From positions 1 through 64,000 of the forward strand of contig NZ_MIEH01000016.1 in assembly GCF_001754075.1 (NCBI RefSeq): a stretch of DNA of 64,000 bases. Reading direction: 5' to 3'. The DNA is from Merdimonas faecis (GTDB lineage: Bacteria > Bacillota > Clostridia > Lachnospirales > Lachnospiraceae). Shown here piece after piece: positions 51,418 through 59,815 of the stretch (position 1 is its first letter; every line of letters begins with the position of its first letter). A program made the translations under genes and the position numbers. Below the pieces are notes generated by a model. It did not search any database and had not been told where the DNA came from. It saw nothing but the letters and a program-made list of their open reading frames with translations.

Positions 51418-52172
51418 AGCGATCAATATTAAAACAGTCTTTAAAGCAGCTGTGGGGGATTATTGTTCTGGAATATAAATACCATGACAGGCTTCCTGAT
51501 ATTGAGAATTATCAGTCCATCAATCAATATTCGCTTCCTTTTGAAGGAAAATGGACAGTCGTAAATGGCGGAGTCACAGAAAAGCTGTCCCATTCCTGGG
51601 AAATTCCAACTCAGAGATATGCTTATGATTTTGTGATTCTGGATGAAAACGGAAAAAGTTTTTGCGGCAAAGAGACAGATCCGTCGTCTTTCTATTGCTA
51701 TGGAAAAGATATATTGGCGCCGGCAGATGGAGTGGTTGCTGAGATAGGCACGGGAAATCCTGACAGCCAGATTACGGAAGAAAGAACAGTCTCCTGTGAG
51801 GCTGATGATATCCGGGGAAATTACATATTGATCGAGCATACAGGACAAGAATATTCTTTGCTGGCTCATTTGCAGCCTGAGAGTATTCTTGTTGCAGAGG
51901 GGCAAAGGGTACAACGAGGAGAAAAAATAGCAAGATGTGGCAATTCTGGCAATACTACGGAGCCCCATCTGCATTTTCATATCCAGCAGGGAAAAAGTTT
52001 TTACAACTCACCGGGACTGCCGGTTCAGTTTCGTGATATCATCGTAGCTAAAGCGCGCAATTATGAAAATTTTGATGACAGGAACTTGGACGAAGAAGGA
52101 GAAAAATATTTTCCGCCTTATATTTTTGTTGGACATGTGGTGGAAAATTCCGGAATCTCAGGTGGTGAGTGA
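51414..52172 (+). CDS. M23 family (LytM) metallopeptidase
   Basis: A 252-aa protein with a C-terminal M23 zinc endopeptidase core: DILAPADGVVAEIG, GNYILIEHTGQEYSLLAHL and CGNSGNTTEPHLHFHIQQG (HLH zinc ligands); the first zinc His/Asp pair is likely in the SHSWEIPTQRYAYDF part. M23 enzymes cut peptidoglycan cross-bridges. No signal peptide or membrane helix is clear, which is unusual. Its ATG overlaps the alkD remnant stop by 4 bases. Confidence 0.82.
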   Translation: MKRSILKQSLKQLWGIIVLEYKYHDRLPDIENYQSINQYSLPFEGKWTVVNGGVTEKLSHSWEIPTQRYAYDFVILDENGKSFCGKETDPSSFYCYGKDILAPADGVVAEIGTGNPDSQITEERTVSCEADDIRGNYILIEHTGQEYSLLAHLQPESILVAEGQRVQRGEKIARCGNSGNTTEPHLHFHIQQGKSFYNSPGLPVQFRDIIVAKARNYENFDDRNLDEEGEKYFPPYIFVGHVVENSGISGGE

Positions 52173-52194
52173 TCAGGTAAAGAGACGGGGTGAA

Positions 52195-52848
52195 ATGAAA
52201 ATGAAGATTGAAATTGGCAAAGAATTTCCGGAATATTTTAAGCCTTTATATCCGGAAGAGTTCGAACTATTCTCTCATTTTGAAGTGACGGCAGGGATCC
52301 CTACCGTATTATTTGCGGTCACGACATGGAAGGAGAATGGACAGCCCAATGTGTGCTTTCATGCCTGGAGTTGTTTCCATGGAGACAAAACAGCTTTCTT
52401 TGCAGTGATGGGAAATCTGTATCAGCACACACATACCTATGCAAATATCCAGAGAGAAAAATGCTTCTGTATCAATTTTCTCCCGATCAGCTGTTATGAC
52501 AGATTGGTAGAAACAATCCATCGCAATAACTTTGAAGAGGATGAATTTCGGGTGGGAGATTTTACATTGACAGAGGCAAAGGAGATCCATGCGCCGAAGA
52601 TTGATGAGGCCTTCCTAAGCCTGGAGTGTACGTTAAGATCGGTGGAGGATCTAAGCGGTGCAGGGATTACGGCTATGGTGACCGGGCAGGTGGTGCACGC
52701 TACCGTGGATGAGGCATACGCAAAAGGTTATGAAAACAGATATGGAGAAGATGGGTATATGCTGCTTGTCCCGGCGCCTCAGAACCTCATCACAGGAGAA
52801 CCGGCACAGTCAGGCATCAGTACTGTAGAAATCCAGCGGTTGGATTAA
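52195..52848 (+). CDS. Flavin reductase-like split-barrel protein
   Basis: A 217-aa FMN-binding domain protein: LFSHFEVTAGIPTVLFAVTTWKENG-like start, NVCFHAWSCFHGDKTAF, FAVMGNLYQHTHTYANI and REKCFCINFLP, as in flavin reductase-like enzymes. Electron donor and substrate are unknown. ATG 52195 is chosen because the upstream extension overlaps the M23 gene; GGGGTGA precedes it. Confidence 0.82.
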   Translation: MKMKIEIGKEFPEYFKPLYPEEFELFSHFEVTAGIPTVLFAVTTWKENGQPNVCFHAWSCFHGDKTAFFAVMGNLYQHTHTYANIQREKCFCINFLPISCYDRLVETIHRNNFEEDEFRVGDFTLTEAKEIHAPKIDEAFLSLECTLRSVEDLSGAGITAMVTGQVVHATVDEAYAKGYENRYGEDGYMLLVPAPQNLITGEPAQSGISTVEIQRLD

Positions 52849-52919
52849 AAAAGTTTTTCAAACCGTCTCATTGCATGAAATAGAAATAGTGTCTATTCTA
52901 GAGAAAAGGAGGCGTTGAC

Positions 52920-53399
52920 ATGGCAAATGAAGAGAAGAAGGATTTTAATGCGATGCTCCATAAGGATACAGGGATGCCAAAGATCCAGATGGTAACAGAT
53001 GAAGCCTCGATCAAGAAATATGGCGGAGAGAGGATGTTTTTTGCGCCGCCTGTTACTTACGATGAACTTATGAAACGGATTCCCTATGGAAAAGTGGTTA
53101 CAGTAGGTGCGATCAGGGAGTATCTTGCAAGGAAAAATGATGCTGATTTTACGGATCCTATAACGGCAGGAATCTTTGTATCGATCGCCGCCTGGGCCAG
53201 CTATCAAAGGACCGAAAATGAAACTCCATACTGGAGGACTCTGAAAGCAAACGGGGAGCTGAATCCCAAGTATCCCGGCGGTGTTGAGGCGCAAAAAGAG
53301 AGACTTGAGAAAGAAGGACATGTCATCATCCAAAAAGGCCGTAAAAATTTCCGGTATTATGTGAAGGATTATGAAAAGGTACTTTTTGTGTTTGAGTAG
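52920..53399 (+). CDS. Alkyltransferase-like (MGMT-family) DNA-binding protein
   Basis: A 159-aa protein with the MGMT-type winged helix: YDELMKRIPYGKVVTVGAIREYLARKN. The active-site PCHR of real alkyltransferases is replaced by TPYWRTLKANGELN, with Trp in the Cys position, as in ATL proteins that flag O6-alkylguanine for excision repair. An extra N-terminal ~40 residues precede the domain. It lies close to the alkD pseudogene. AAAGGAGG precedes the start. Confidence 0.83.
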   Translation: MANEEKKDFNAMLHKDTGMPKIQMVTDEASIKKYGGERMFFAPPVTYDELMKRIPYGKVVTVGAIREYLARKNDADFTDPITAGIFVSIAAWASYQRTENETPYWRTLKANGELNPKYPGGVEAQKERLEKEGHVIIQKGRKNFRYYVKDYEKVLFVFE

Positions 53400-53425
53400 A
53401 GACGATATTTGGAGGAGGGATTCGT

Positions 53426-54232
53426 TTGAACAGCAGCAGGGATATAAAAGAAATTTTAACAGAATTCTATAATAGCTATGATGAAGACCGCCGTTTGAGA
53501 TCCAGGCATGGAATGGTGGAATTTCTTACGACGATGCATTATATTGAAACATATTTGAAGCCAGGCGATCGGGTGCTGGAAGTGGGTGCTGGGACGGGAC
53601 GGTATTCTCATGCGTTAGCCAGACAGGGCTATACAGTGGACGCCGTAGAGCTGGTGGAGCACAATATCAAAGTATTTCGCGAAAATACGCAGGAGAATGA
53701 GAATATCCGAGTCGTACAGGGAAATGCCATGGATCTGTCTGCGTTTGAAGATCATACCTATGACATGACACTGCTGCTAGGGCCGTTGTATCATCTTTAC
53801 AGTCTGGAGGATAAAAGACGGGCGGTCAGCGAGGCGCTCCGGGTGACGAAAAAAGGTGGTATTATTTTCGCGGCGCACGTAATATCCGACGGCTGTTTGC
53901 TGGACGAAGGCTTCAACCGTGGGAATATCAGTGTAAAAGAATATATCGAAAAAGGGCTTCTTGATGGAGAAACCTTTGCGGCAAAATCGGAGCCAAAGGA
54001 TTTGTTCGAGCTTGTTCGTAAAGAGGATGTGGATGAATTGATGTCCGTTTTCCCGGTCAAAAGGCTTCACTATGTTGCCTCCGACGGATGTGCGCTTCTT
54101 ATGCGGGAAGCAGTGGATGCCATGGACGAAGAGACATTTCAGCTGTATATGAAATATCATCTTTCCACCTGTGAGAGGGAGGATTTACTGGGAGTTTCCA
54201 GCCATGCACTAGATATTTTCAGAAAAGAGTAG
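53426..54232 (+). CDS. Class I SAM-dependent methyltransferase
   Basis: A 268-aa methyltransferase: MVEFLTTMHYIETYLKPGD, the SAM loop VLEVGAGTGRYSHALARQG, DAVELVEHNIKVF and TLLLGPLYHLYSLEDKRRAV. The C-terminal half resembles SAM methyltransferases of small molecules. The start is TTG at 53426, supported by GGAGGAGGG about 6 bp upstream. The substrate is unknown. Confidence 0.87.
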   Translation: MNSSRDIKEILTEFYNSYDEDRRLRSRHGMVEFLTTMHYIETYLKPGDRVLEVGAGTGRYSHALARQGYTVDAVELVEHNIKVFRENTQENENIRVVQGNAMDLSAFEDHTYDMTLLLGPLYHLYSLEDKRRAVSEALRVTKKGGIIFAAHVISDGCLLDEGFNRGNISVKEYIEKGLLDGETFAAKSEPKDLFELVRKEDVDELMSVFPVKRLHYVASDGCALLMREAVDAMDEETFQLYMKYHLSTCEREDLLGVSSHALDIFRKE

Positions 54233-54279
54233 TGATGAATAGAGGTTTATCATATAGATGCTGTAAAAGCTTCTTTAGC

Positions 54280-54309
54280 TTTACGAATAGAACGCAGGCA
54301 TGCTAAGAT
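54280..54309 (+). promoter_or_regulatory. Promoter of the yjdF RNA
   Basis: TTTACG (54280-54285), 18-bp spacer, TAAGAT (54304-54309). A GTAAAAGC/GCTTTAC hairpin just upstream (54262-54283) may end the methyltransferase transcript. Confidence 0.5.
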
Positions 54310-54324
54310 AGAAAAATAGCAAAG

Positions 54325-54452
54325 ATAAAAACGCAACGTGCATCCGACAAGATGTGCCAGAGCCGGTAGGTAGCCCGGCCGTCTCATATTAATGAGGTAA
54401 GTAACCTGCCCTCCGGGTTGTCCATTCTTTGTTCATAACAAATAAAGGAGGG
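54325..54452 (+). ncRNA. yjdF riboswitch
   Basis: The leader before yjdF carries several stems: GCATC/GATGTGC around 54346, GAGCCGG...CCCGGC around 54360, CTCAT/ATGAG around 54383-54396, and GGTAAGTAACC. CCCTCC (54409-54414) is exactly complementary to the ribosome binding site GGAGGG (54447-54452), so ligand binding can open or close translation. The yjdF RNA class binds azaaromatic compounds. Class is assigned from sequence resemblance and the downstream gene. Confidence 0.85.
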
Positions 54453-54459
54453 TTTCGTT

Positions 54460-54876
54460 ATGGACAAAGTATCCGTAAAGGTGACAGTATTTTTCGATGA
54501 GCCATTTTGGGCCGGCGTATTTGAAAGGATTGACGGTGAAAAGCTGACAGCCTGTAAAGTCGTATTTGGTGCAGAGCCGGGAGACGATAAAGTGCAGGAA
54601 TTGCTCTTGGAAAATTACTATGATCTGAAATTCAGTCCATCTGTGGAAGTGCGTGTAAAAAAACAAGCGGCTAATCCTAAAAGAGTGCAGAGAGAAGCAA
54701 GAAAGCAGACTTTTCTTAGTGGAATCAGTACAAAATCACAACAAGCACTTTCGCTGCAGCGGGAAGAGATGAGCAGGCAGCGCAAAGAAACAAGGAAGGA
54801 ACGGAGAAAAGCCGTGCAGGAATATAGATACGAGCTGAAGCAGAAAAAACGAAAGCAAAAACACAGGGGCAGGTAA
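54460..54876 (+). CDS. yjdF: YjdF family protein
   Basis: A 138-aa YjdF (DUF2992) protein: SVKVTVFFDEPFWAGVFERID is the family start, then KVVFGAEPGDDKVQELLLENYYDLKFS. The C-terminal 60 residues are very basic and helical (RQRKETRKERRKAVQEYRYE). Its expression is controlled by the preceding azaaromatic-sensing riboswitch, so a role in handling such compounds is assumed; the reaction is unknown. Confidence 0.93.
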   Translation: MDKVSVKVTVFFDEPFWAGVFERIDGEKLTACKVVFGAEPGDDKVQELLLENYYDLKFSPSVEVRVKKQAANPKRVQREARKQTFLSGISTKSQQALSLQREEMSRQRKETRKERRKAVQEYRYELKQKKRKQKHRGR

Positions 54877-54891
54877 TGCCCCTGTGTTTTG
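54861..54891 (+). terminator. Terminator overlapping the end of yjdF
   Basis: ACACAGGGGC (54861-54870), AGGTAAT loop containing the stop codon, GCCCCTGTGT, then TTTT. Confidence 0.85.
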
Positions 54892-54935
54892 AGAAGAATA
54901 TGACAATAAAAATAGATGTAAGAGGGGAAAACGGT

Positions 54936-55571
54936 ATGTTAGATATCAGAAATGAAAGAAAAGAAGACTATTCAATCGTAGAGGAGATTACCAGAAAGGC
55001 ATTTTATAACGTATATGTTCCAGGATGCATGGAGCATTATCTGGTCCATGTGATGCGAGATCACGAGGATTTTATCCCGGAGCTGGACTTTGTGCTGGAA
55101 CGGGATGGTCAGGTGATTGGAAACATCATGTATACAAAAGCAAAGCTGACTGACGAAGATGGTACAGAAAAGGAAATTCTTACCTTTGGCCCGGTCAGTG
55201 TCCTGCCGGAATATCAGAGAAATGGATATGGCAAACTGTTGATTAACCATTCCTGTCAGAAAGCGGCAGAACTTGGATTCGATGTGATCGTGATACTTGG
55301 GAGCCCGGCGAACTATGTAAGCTGTGGTTTTCAGTGCTGCAAAAAATACAATGTGTGTGTGGAAGGCGGGAAATATCCGGCGGCCATGCTGGTGAAGGAA
55401 TTAAAGGAAGGCGCGCTGGACGGAAGAAAATGGTATTACTCCGAGAGCCCGGCTATGAACATTGATGAACAGGCAGCCGTGGAATTTGACGATCAGCTGG
55501 AGCCAATGGAGAAAAAATGGACACCCAGCCAGGAAGCGTTCTATATCATGAGCAATTCATTTGTGGAGTAA
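54936..55571 (+). CDS. GNAT family N-acetyltransferase
   Basis: A 211-aa acetyltransferase: MLDIRNERKEDYSIVEEITRKAF, FVLERDGQVIGNIMYTKA, FGPVSVLPEYQRNGYGKLLI (acetyl-CoA loop) and GSPANYVSCGFQCCKKYN. It resembles YhbS/Eis-like small-molecule acetyltransferases. ATG 54936 is chosen with AGAGGGGA upstream; an earlier ATG lies inside the yjdF terminator. Confidence 0.87.
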   Translation: MLDIRNERKEDYSIVEEITRKAFYNVYVPGCMEHYLVHVMRDHEDFIPELDFVLERDGQVIGNIMYTKAKLTDEDGTEKEILTFGPVSVLPEYQRNGYGKLLINHSCQKAAELGFDVIVILGSPANYVSCGFQCCKKYNVCVEGGKYPAAMLVKELKEGALDGRKWYYSESPAMNIDEQAAVEFDDQLEPMEKKWTPSQEAFYIMSNSFVE

Positions 55572-55602
55572 AGAAAACTGTAAAGGAAGAGGGGAGAAGA
55601 AA

Positions 55603-56079
55603 ATGGAGACGGAAAGTCAGATTGAAGGTCAGATGAAAAATCAGATCAGGCATTTGCAAGAGGATGATATCGATGCTGTAGCAAAGATCTGGCTGGATAC
55701 CAATATGGAAGCCCATTTCTTTGTCCCGGCAGAGTACTGGGAAGGAAATCTTGCGCTGGTGAAGGAGATGTTCTTGCAGGCTGAGATGTATGTCTATGAG
55801 GAGAACGGAGAAATCCTGGGCTTTATTGGGCTGGATCAGAGCTATATTGCAGGGATTTTTGTGCGGAAAGGGGCGCAGTCCCGGGGGATTGGGAAGGCGC
55901 TTCTTGATTTTGTGAAGGAGAAGAAAGCAGAACTGGCACTTCACGTATATCGGAAGAATGAAAAGGCAGTCCGCTTTTATCTGCGGGAAGGTTTCCGGAT
56001 TCGGCGGGAAATGACAGACGAAGATACTAAAGAAGAAGAGTATCTGATGGAGTGGTCAAAAGAGGCTGGTAAAGAATAG
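55603..56079 (+). CDS. GNAT family N-acetyltransferase
   Basis: A 158-aa GNAT: IRHLQEDDIDAVAKIWLDTN, YVYEENGEILGFIGLDQSY, IAGIFVRKGAQSRGIGKALL (acetyl-CoA loop) and KNEKAVRFYLREGFRI. The W-L-D-T-N and small size resemble PhnO-like or putative GNATs. ATG 55603 has GAGGGGAG upstream. Substrate unknown. Confidence 0.87.
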   Translation: METESQIEGQMKNQIRHLQEDDIDAVAKIWLDTNMEAHFFVPAEYWEGNLALVKEMFLQAEMYVYEENGEILGFIGLDQSYIAGIFVRKGAQSRGIGKALLDFVKEKKAELALHVYRKNEKAVRFYLREGFRIRREMTDEDTKEEEYLMEWSKEAGKE

Positions 56080-56119
56080 CAGTCCAAAGAGAAGTCTTAT
56101 ATAACTAGCGGAAAATATG

Positions 56120-56178
56120 TTGCATAGAGAGGACTATTATACTATAATTGTTCTAAATAGAACTATTCTAATAAGAAT
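56120..56178 (+). promoter_or_regulatory. marR promoter with two operator dyads
   Basis: TTGCAT (56120-56125), 17-bp spacer, TATAAT (56143-56148). Dyads GTTCTAAATAGAAC (56150-56163) and ATTCTAATAAGAAT (56165-56178) lie between the promoter and the start, 15 bp centre to centre, as expected for autorepression by MarR. Confidence 0.78.
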
Positions 56179-56190
56179 GGAGGCGGATAG

Positions 56191-56622
56191 GTGGAGACGA
56201 AAGGTGGATTTTATATTTCACAGATCAAACAGCTCCAGGATCGTATTTTTGAAAGAATGTTAAGCGAAAACGGCATTGAGATCAGCGGTGGTCAGGGACG
56301 TATCCTGTTTGTTCTGTGGAAGAAAGACCATTTGACAATCAGTGAGATCAGTGAACAGACTTCTCTGGCAAAAAACACAGTATCCGTCGTAGTGGATGGA
56401 ATGGTCCGCAAAGGGATCGTAGAGAGAGAAACGAACCCCAGCAACCGGCGGCAGACCATTATTTCGCTTACGGATTATGCACAGTCTATGCGTGAACAGT
56501 ATGAAGCGGTGTCCCAGCAGATGAACCAGTTGTTTTACCAGGGATTTTCGGAGCAGGAACAAAAAGAATTTGAAAGCTTCCTTGCAAGGATACTTAAGAC
56601 GCTGACAAAGAACTGTAATTAA
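56191..56622 (+). CDS. MarR family regulator
   Basis: A 143-aa winged-helix repressor starting at GTG 56191 (GGAGGCGG upstream). The DNA-binding part reads LTISEISEQTSLAKNTVSVVVDGMVRKGIVERE then NRRQTIISLTDYAQ. Two palindromes over its own leader suggest autoregulation and control of the two genes that follow. The inducer is unknown. Confidence 0.88.
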   Translation: METKGGFYISQIKQLQDRIFERMLSENGIEISGGQGRILFVLWKKDHLTISEISEQTSLAKNTVSVVVDGMVRKGIVERETNPSNRRQTIISLTDYAQSMREQYEAVSQQMNQLFYQGFSEQEQKEFESFLARILKTLTKNCN

Positions 56623-56648
56623 GAATGAAAAAATAGGAGGGATTTCAG

Positions 56649-57059
56649 ATGAAGGAAGAAATGACTGCATTTATTCAAAAGCAAAAGACGGCTTTTGTGG
56701 CATCGGTTGACGAGGAAGGATTTCCGAACATCAAAGCCATGTTCATGCCTAGAAAGATCGAAGGAAACTGTTTTTATTTTTCTACCAATACTTCTTCCAT
56801 GCGGGCGCAGCAATTTCTGAAAAATGAAAAGGCAAGCATTTATTTTTATCAGAGAAGCCGGTACCGGTATGAAGGACTGATGCTGACGGGAAAGATGGAG
56901 GTTTTGCAGGATCCGGAGATCAAGAAAGAGATTTGGCGCTCCGGCGATACCATGTTTTACAAACAAGGCGTTGATGATCCAGACTACTGTGTGCTAAAAT
57001 TTACAGCAGAAAAAGGAAGACATTACTGTGATCTGAAATCGGAAAGTTTTGATATTTAA
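56649..57059 (+). CDS. Pyridoxamine 5'-phosphate oxidase family protein
   Basis: A 136-aa split-barrel FMN/PNPOx-like protein: MTAFIQKQKTAFVASVDEEGFPNIKAM, FYFSTNTSSMRAQQFL and RRYRYEGLMLTGKMEVLQ-like sequence. It is the general-stress/PNPOx-like group rather than a true PdxH. It follows marR after 26 bp with GGAGGG upstream. Confidence 0.85.
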   Translation: MKEEMTAFIQKQKTAFVASVDEEGFPNIKAMFMPRKIEGNCFYFSTNTSSMRAQQFLKNEKASIYFYQRSRYRYEGLMLTGKMEVLQDPEIKKEIWRSGDTMFYKQGVDDPDYCVLKFTAEKGRHYCDLKSESFDI

Positions 57060-57083
57060 GTCCAGAAGATCAAAGGAGAGATT

Positions 57084-57713
57084 ATGGAAGAAATGCTCTT
57101 TGAAAAAGCAAAAGATCATACACAGATCCTGCTGCGTACCGCCAGGCCATCTGATGCGGCACGCCTGGTGGAAATCTATGCGCCTTATGTGACGGATACG
57201 GCGATTACTTTTGAGTATGAAGTCCCCTCGGTGGAAGAATTCCGCAGCAGGATTGAAAAGACTCTGGAAAAATATCCCTATATCGTTGCAGAGCAAAACG
57301 GCAGGATCCTGGGCTATACCTATGCATCTGCCTTTGCCCGGCGGGCGGCCTATAACTGGTCTGTGGAACTGTCCATTTATCTGGATATGGAAATAAGGCG
57401 GCAGGGCATTGGTGGACGGCTGTATCAGGCGATGGAAGAGATTCTGAAGGAAATGCATATCCTGAATATGAATGCCTGCATCAGCTGGCCAAAGGCAGAG
57501 GATGAGTATCTGACAAAGAACAGTGTACAGTTCCATGAACACATGGGATTTCGCCTGGCAGGTGAGTTCCATGACAGCGGGTACAAGTTCGGCCGCTGGT
57601 ATAATGTGGTCTGGATGGAAAAGATGATCGGAGATCATCCGGAAAACCCAAAGCCTGTCAGGATATTTCCGGAAATCCGTGAGAAATTTACAGGGAATCT
57701 CCTGGAAAGCTAG
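57084..57713 (+). CDS. GNAT acetyltransferase, phosphinothricin-acetyltransferase type
   Basis: A 209-aa enzyme of the PAT/Bar group: IYAPYVTDTAITFEYEVPS is the group signature, AEQNGRILGYTYASAF follows, then VELSIYLDMEIRRQGIGGRL (acetyl-CoA loop). Members acetylate phosphinothricin, methionine sulfoximine or similar amines. A C-terminal extension of 20-30 residues is present. It probably belongs to the MarR operon. Confidence 0.88.
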   Translation: MEEMLFEKAKDHTQILLRTARPSDAARLVEIYAPYVTDTAITFEYEVPSVEEFRSRIEKTLEKYPYIVAEQNGRILGYTYASAFARRAAYNWSVELSIYLDMEIRRQGIGGRLYQAMEEILKEMHILNMNACISWPKAEDEYLTKNSVQFHEHMGFRLAGEFHDSGYKFGRWYNVVWMEKMIGDHPENPKPVRIFPEIREKFTGNLLES

Positions 57714-57733
57714 AAAAGAGGGGAGGGGACATT

Positions 57734-58426
57734 ATGAATCTGACAGAGGAATTAAAAAAGATATTGTTTGAAAAAGGTGCTGACCTGGCAGGGGTGGGAA
57801 GCCTGAAGGGAGTGAAGAACTGCCAGTTTCAGACCGGAGTTTCGGTCGCTGTAGCTTTGCCGGGGAATGTGATCCTGGACCTGCAGGATGGGCCTACGGA
57901 GGAATACTATCATCTATATGGCACATTGAATGAAAAGTTAAATCAGATCGTGACGGCCGGGGAAGCATTTTTGAAAGCGCAGGGCTATGAAGCTTATGCG
58001 CAGACCACAGACCGGGTGGTGGTAAATGAAGAAAATATTTCGCCTATTCCCCACAAGACGGTGGCAACGCGGGCGGGCCTTGGATGGATCGGCAAAAACT
58101 GCCTTCTGGTGACGCCTCAGTATGGCTCGGCAGTGAGAATCTCTTCTCTGCTTACCAATGCGCCCCTTGGCGAAGAGGAGCCTATCTTGAAATCCCGGTG
58201 CGGCGGATGCAGGGCCTGTGTGGAACACTGTCCGGCGCAGGCGCTGAAAGGGACTCTGTGGGAGGCTGGCATGCCGAGAAAAGAGATCGTGGACGCAGAA
58301 GCCTGTTACCAGAAGCAGCTGGAGATCATGTATGAGCGGACGGGCATCCGGACAGACCTGTGTGGCAAATGTTTTGCAGTCTGTACCTATACACAGAAAT
58401 ATCTGCAATCTTTATCAGAGGAATAA
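57734..58426 (+). CDS. Short QueG-like 4Fe-4S protein
   Basis: A 230-aa protein related to epoxyqueuosine reductase and reductive dehalogenase-like Fe-S proteins. It has TVATRAGLGWIGKNCLLVTPQYG, the QueG-like signature, and cysteine clusters CGGCRACVEHCPAQAL and CGKCFAVCTYTQK for two 4Fe-4S clusters. True QueG is about 300-380 aa; this shorter form lacks part of the cobalamin domain, so the substrate is uncertain. Confidence 0.82.
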   Translation: MNLTEELKKILFEKGADLAGVGSLKGVKNCQFQTGVSVAVALPGNVILDLQDGPTEEYYHLYGTLNEKLNQIVTAGEAFLKAQGYEAYAQTTDRVVVNEENISPIPHKTVATRAGLGWIGKNCLLVTPQYGSAVRISSLLTNAPLGEEEPILKSRCGGCRACVEHCPAQALKGTLWEAGMPRKEIVDAEACYQKQLEIMYERTGIRTDLCGKCFAVCTYTQKYLQSLSEE

Positions 58427-58432
58427 ACGGCG

Positions 58433-59815
58433 ATGGAATTTACATTTATTTCAGCTTTTCTCATGAATGTACCGATCCTGCTGGCTTCTTATCTGGTCAA
58501 TCTGGCTCTGACAGGGGCTCTCCTTTACAGGAAGCCGGATCTGCAAAGGGCAGCAGTCCTTTTGAACCCTTACATTTTATTTGTGGCTATTCCGGCTACA
58601 TGGCTGTTTTTGCAGGATCTGGTCGGGTATTTCGGGGCCTTTATACTGGAAACTTATCTGGAGGTGACAGGGTGGGCCCTGGCAATGAAGCATATCTATC
58701 GTGTCAGGTGGGGCAGCGCCTTTGCAACAGCGGCTCTGACAGTATTTTTGTACGGAACCTTCCAGGAGCTGACCGGATTTTTCCTGACTGGGAATTATGA
58801 TCTGACAGTACCGGGGGATCTTGCGGCATATATGACAGGAGAGTGCATAGGCGTTCTGATCCCGGCGGTGTTTGTGGTGTGGTTTATCATAAGAAGCAGG
58901 CTCTTTGAAGAATATGCAGGATTTCTTTCGGAAGACAGCGGAGGAAAGACAGGCAAAATTTTGCTCTTTCTGATTCCGGCGGCCAGAAATCTGGCAGTGG
59001 AGATCTCAAATGAGCATATGGTCCTGAACAATTCAAATCCTATGGTCTCCATACTGCTCCTTTTGCTGATCTATGGTGTTTTCAACTATATGTTCCGATG
59101 TAAAATGCAGGATCGAAAGCTGGAGGAGCAGAAATTAAACTTAAGCCAGCAAAAGCTTTATATCCAGAACCTGGAGTCTGTGCAAAAGGAAGTACGCCTG
59201 TTCCGGCATGACTTTAAAAATATGATGGCAGGAGCGAGCCTGCAGGCAAGGGACGGCAATCTGACGGCGGTGCAGGAATTTATTTCCGAAGTAACCGGCG
59301 ATTTCGAGCAGCAGGTAGGGCGGCAGATTTTTCAGATTTCCCAGATTGGGAATGTAGGGCTCACAGAACTTAAAGGGCTTTTGATCCTGAAAATGACAGA
59401 GCTTCAAAAGAAAGAGATTCCTTTTCGGCTGGAAGTCCCGTTTCCGTTTGAACATCCCGGGATTCCGGAGCGGGAACTGTGCCGGGCGGCAGGTATCCTC
59501 CTGGATAATGCGGCGGAAGCGGCCGAACTTCTGGAGGATGGAGAGGTGACAGCGGTATTTGAAGAGGGGGAAGAGGTGGTCCGAATCATGATCCGAAACC
59601 CGGTGATAGAAGAAGTTCCTTTTTCCAGAATATGGAAAGATGGCTATTCCACCAAAGGAGAAGGGAGAGGAACCGGTCTTACAAGCTTCCAAAGGATCGT
59701 GGAACGTTATGAGAATGTAGCTTCCTTTACCAGACAGGAGGATGGATATTTTATACAGGAATTAAAGATCATGAAAAGAGGAGGAAAAACCTATGGTTCC
59801 CATCTATCTTTGTGA
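58433..59815 (+). CDS. AgrC-like GHKL sensor histidine kinase
   Basis: A 460-aa sensor: six to seven membrane helices (1-210), coiled-coil linker (about 220-250), then a dimerisation segment with RLFRHDFKNMM holding the phosphorylated His, and a GHKL ATPase with GILLDNAAEAAELL (N box) and STKGEGRGTGL (G box). This is the AgrC/HPK10 class that usually senses peptides. No agrB or agrD is seen beside it. The end overlaps the regulator gene by 23 bp. It starts 6 bp after the QueG-like gene. Confidence 0.88.
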   Translation: MEFTFISAFLMNVPILLASYLVNLALTGALLYRKPDLQRAAVLLNPYILFVAIPATWLFLQDLVGYFGAFILETYLEVTGWALAMKHIYRVRWGSAFATAALTVFLYGTFQELTGFFLTGNYDLTVPGDLAAYMTGECIGVLIPAVFVVWFIIRSRLFEEYAGFLSEDSGGKTGKILLFLIPAARNLAVEISNEHMVLNNSNPMVSILLLLLIYGVFNYMFRCKMQDRKLEEQKLNLSQQKLYIQNLESVQKEVRLFRHDFKNMMAGASLQARDGNLTAVQEFISEVTGDFEQQVGRQIFQISQIGNVGLTELKGLLILKMTELQKKEIPFRLEVPFPFEHPGIPERELCRAAGILLDNAAEAAELLEDGEVTAVFEEGEEVVRIMIRNPVIEEVPFSRIWKDGYSTKGEGRGTGLTSFQRIVERYENVASFTRQEDGYFIQELKIMKRGGKTYGSHLSL

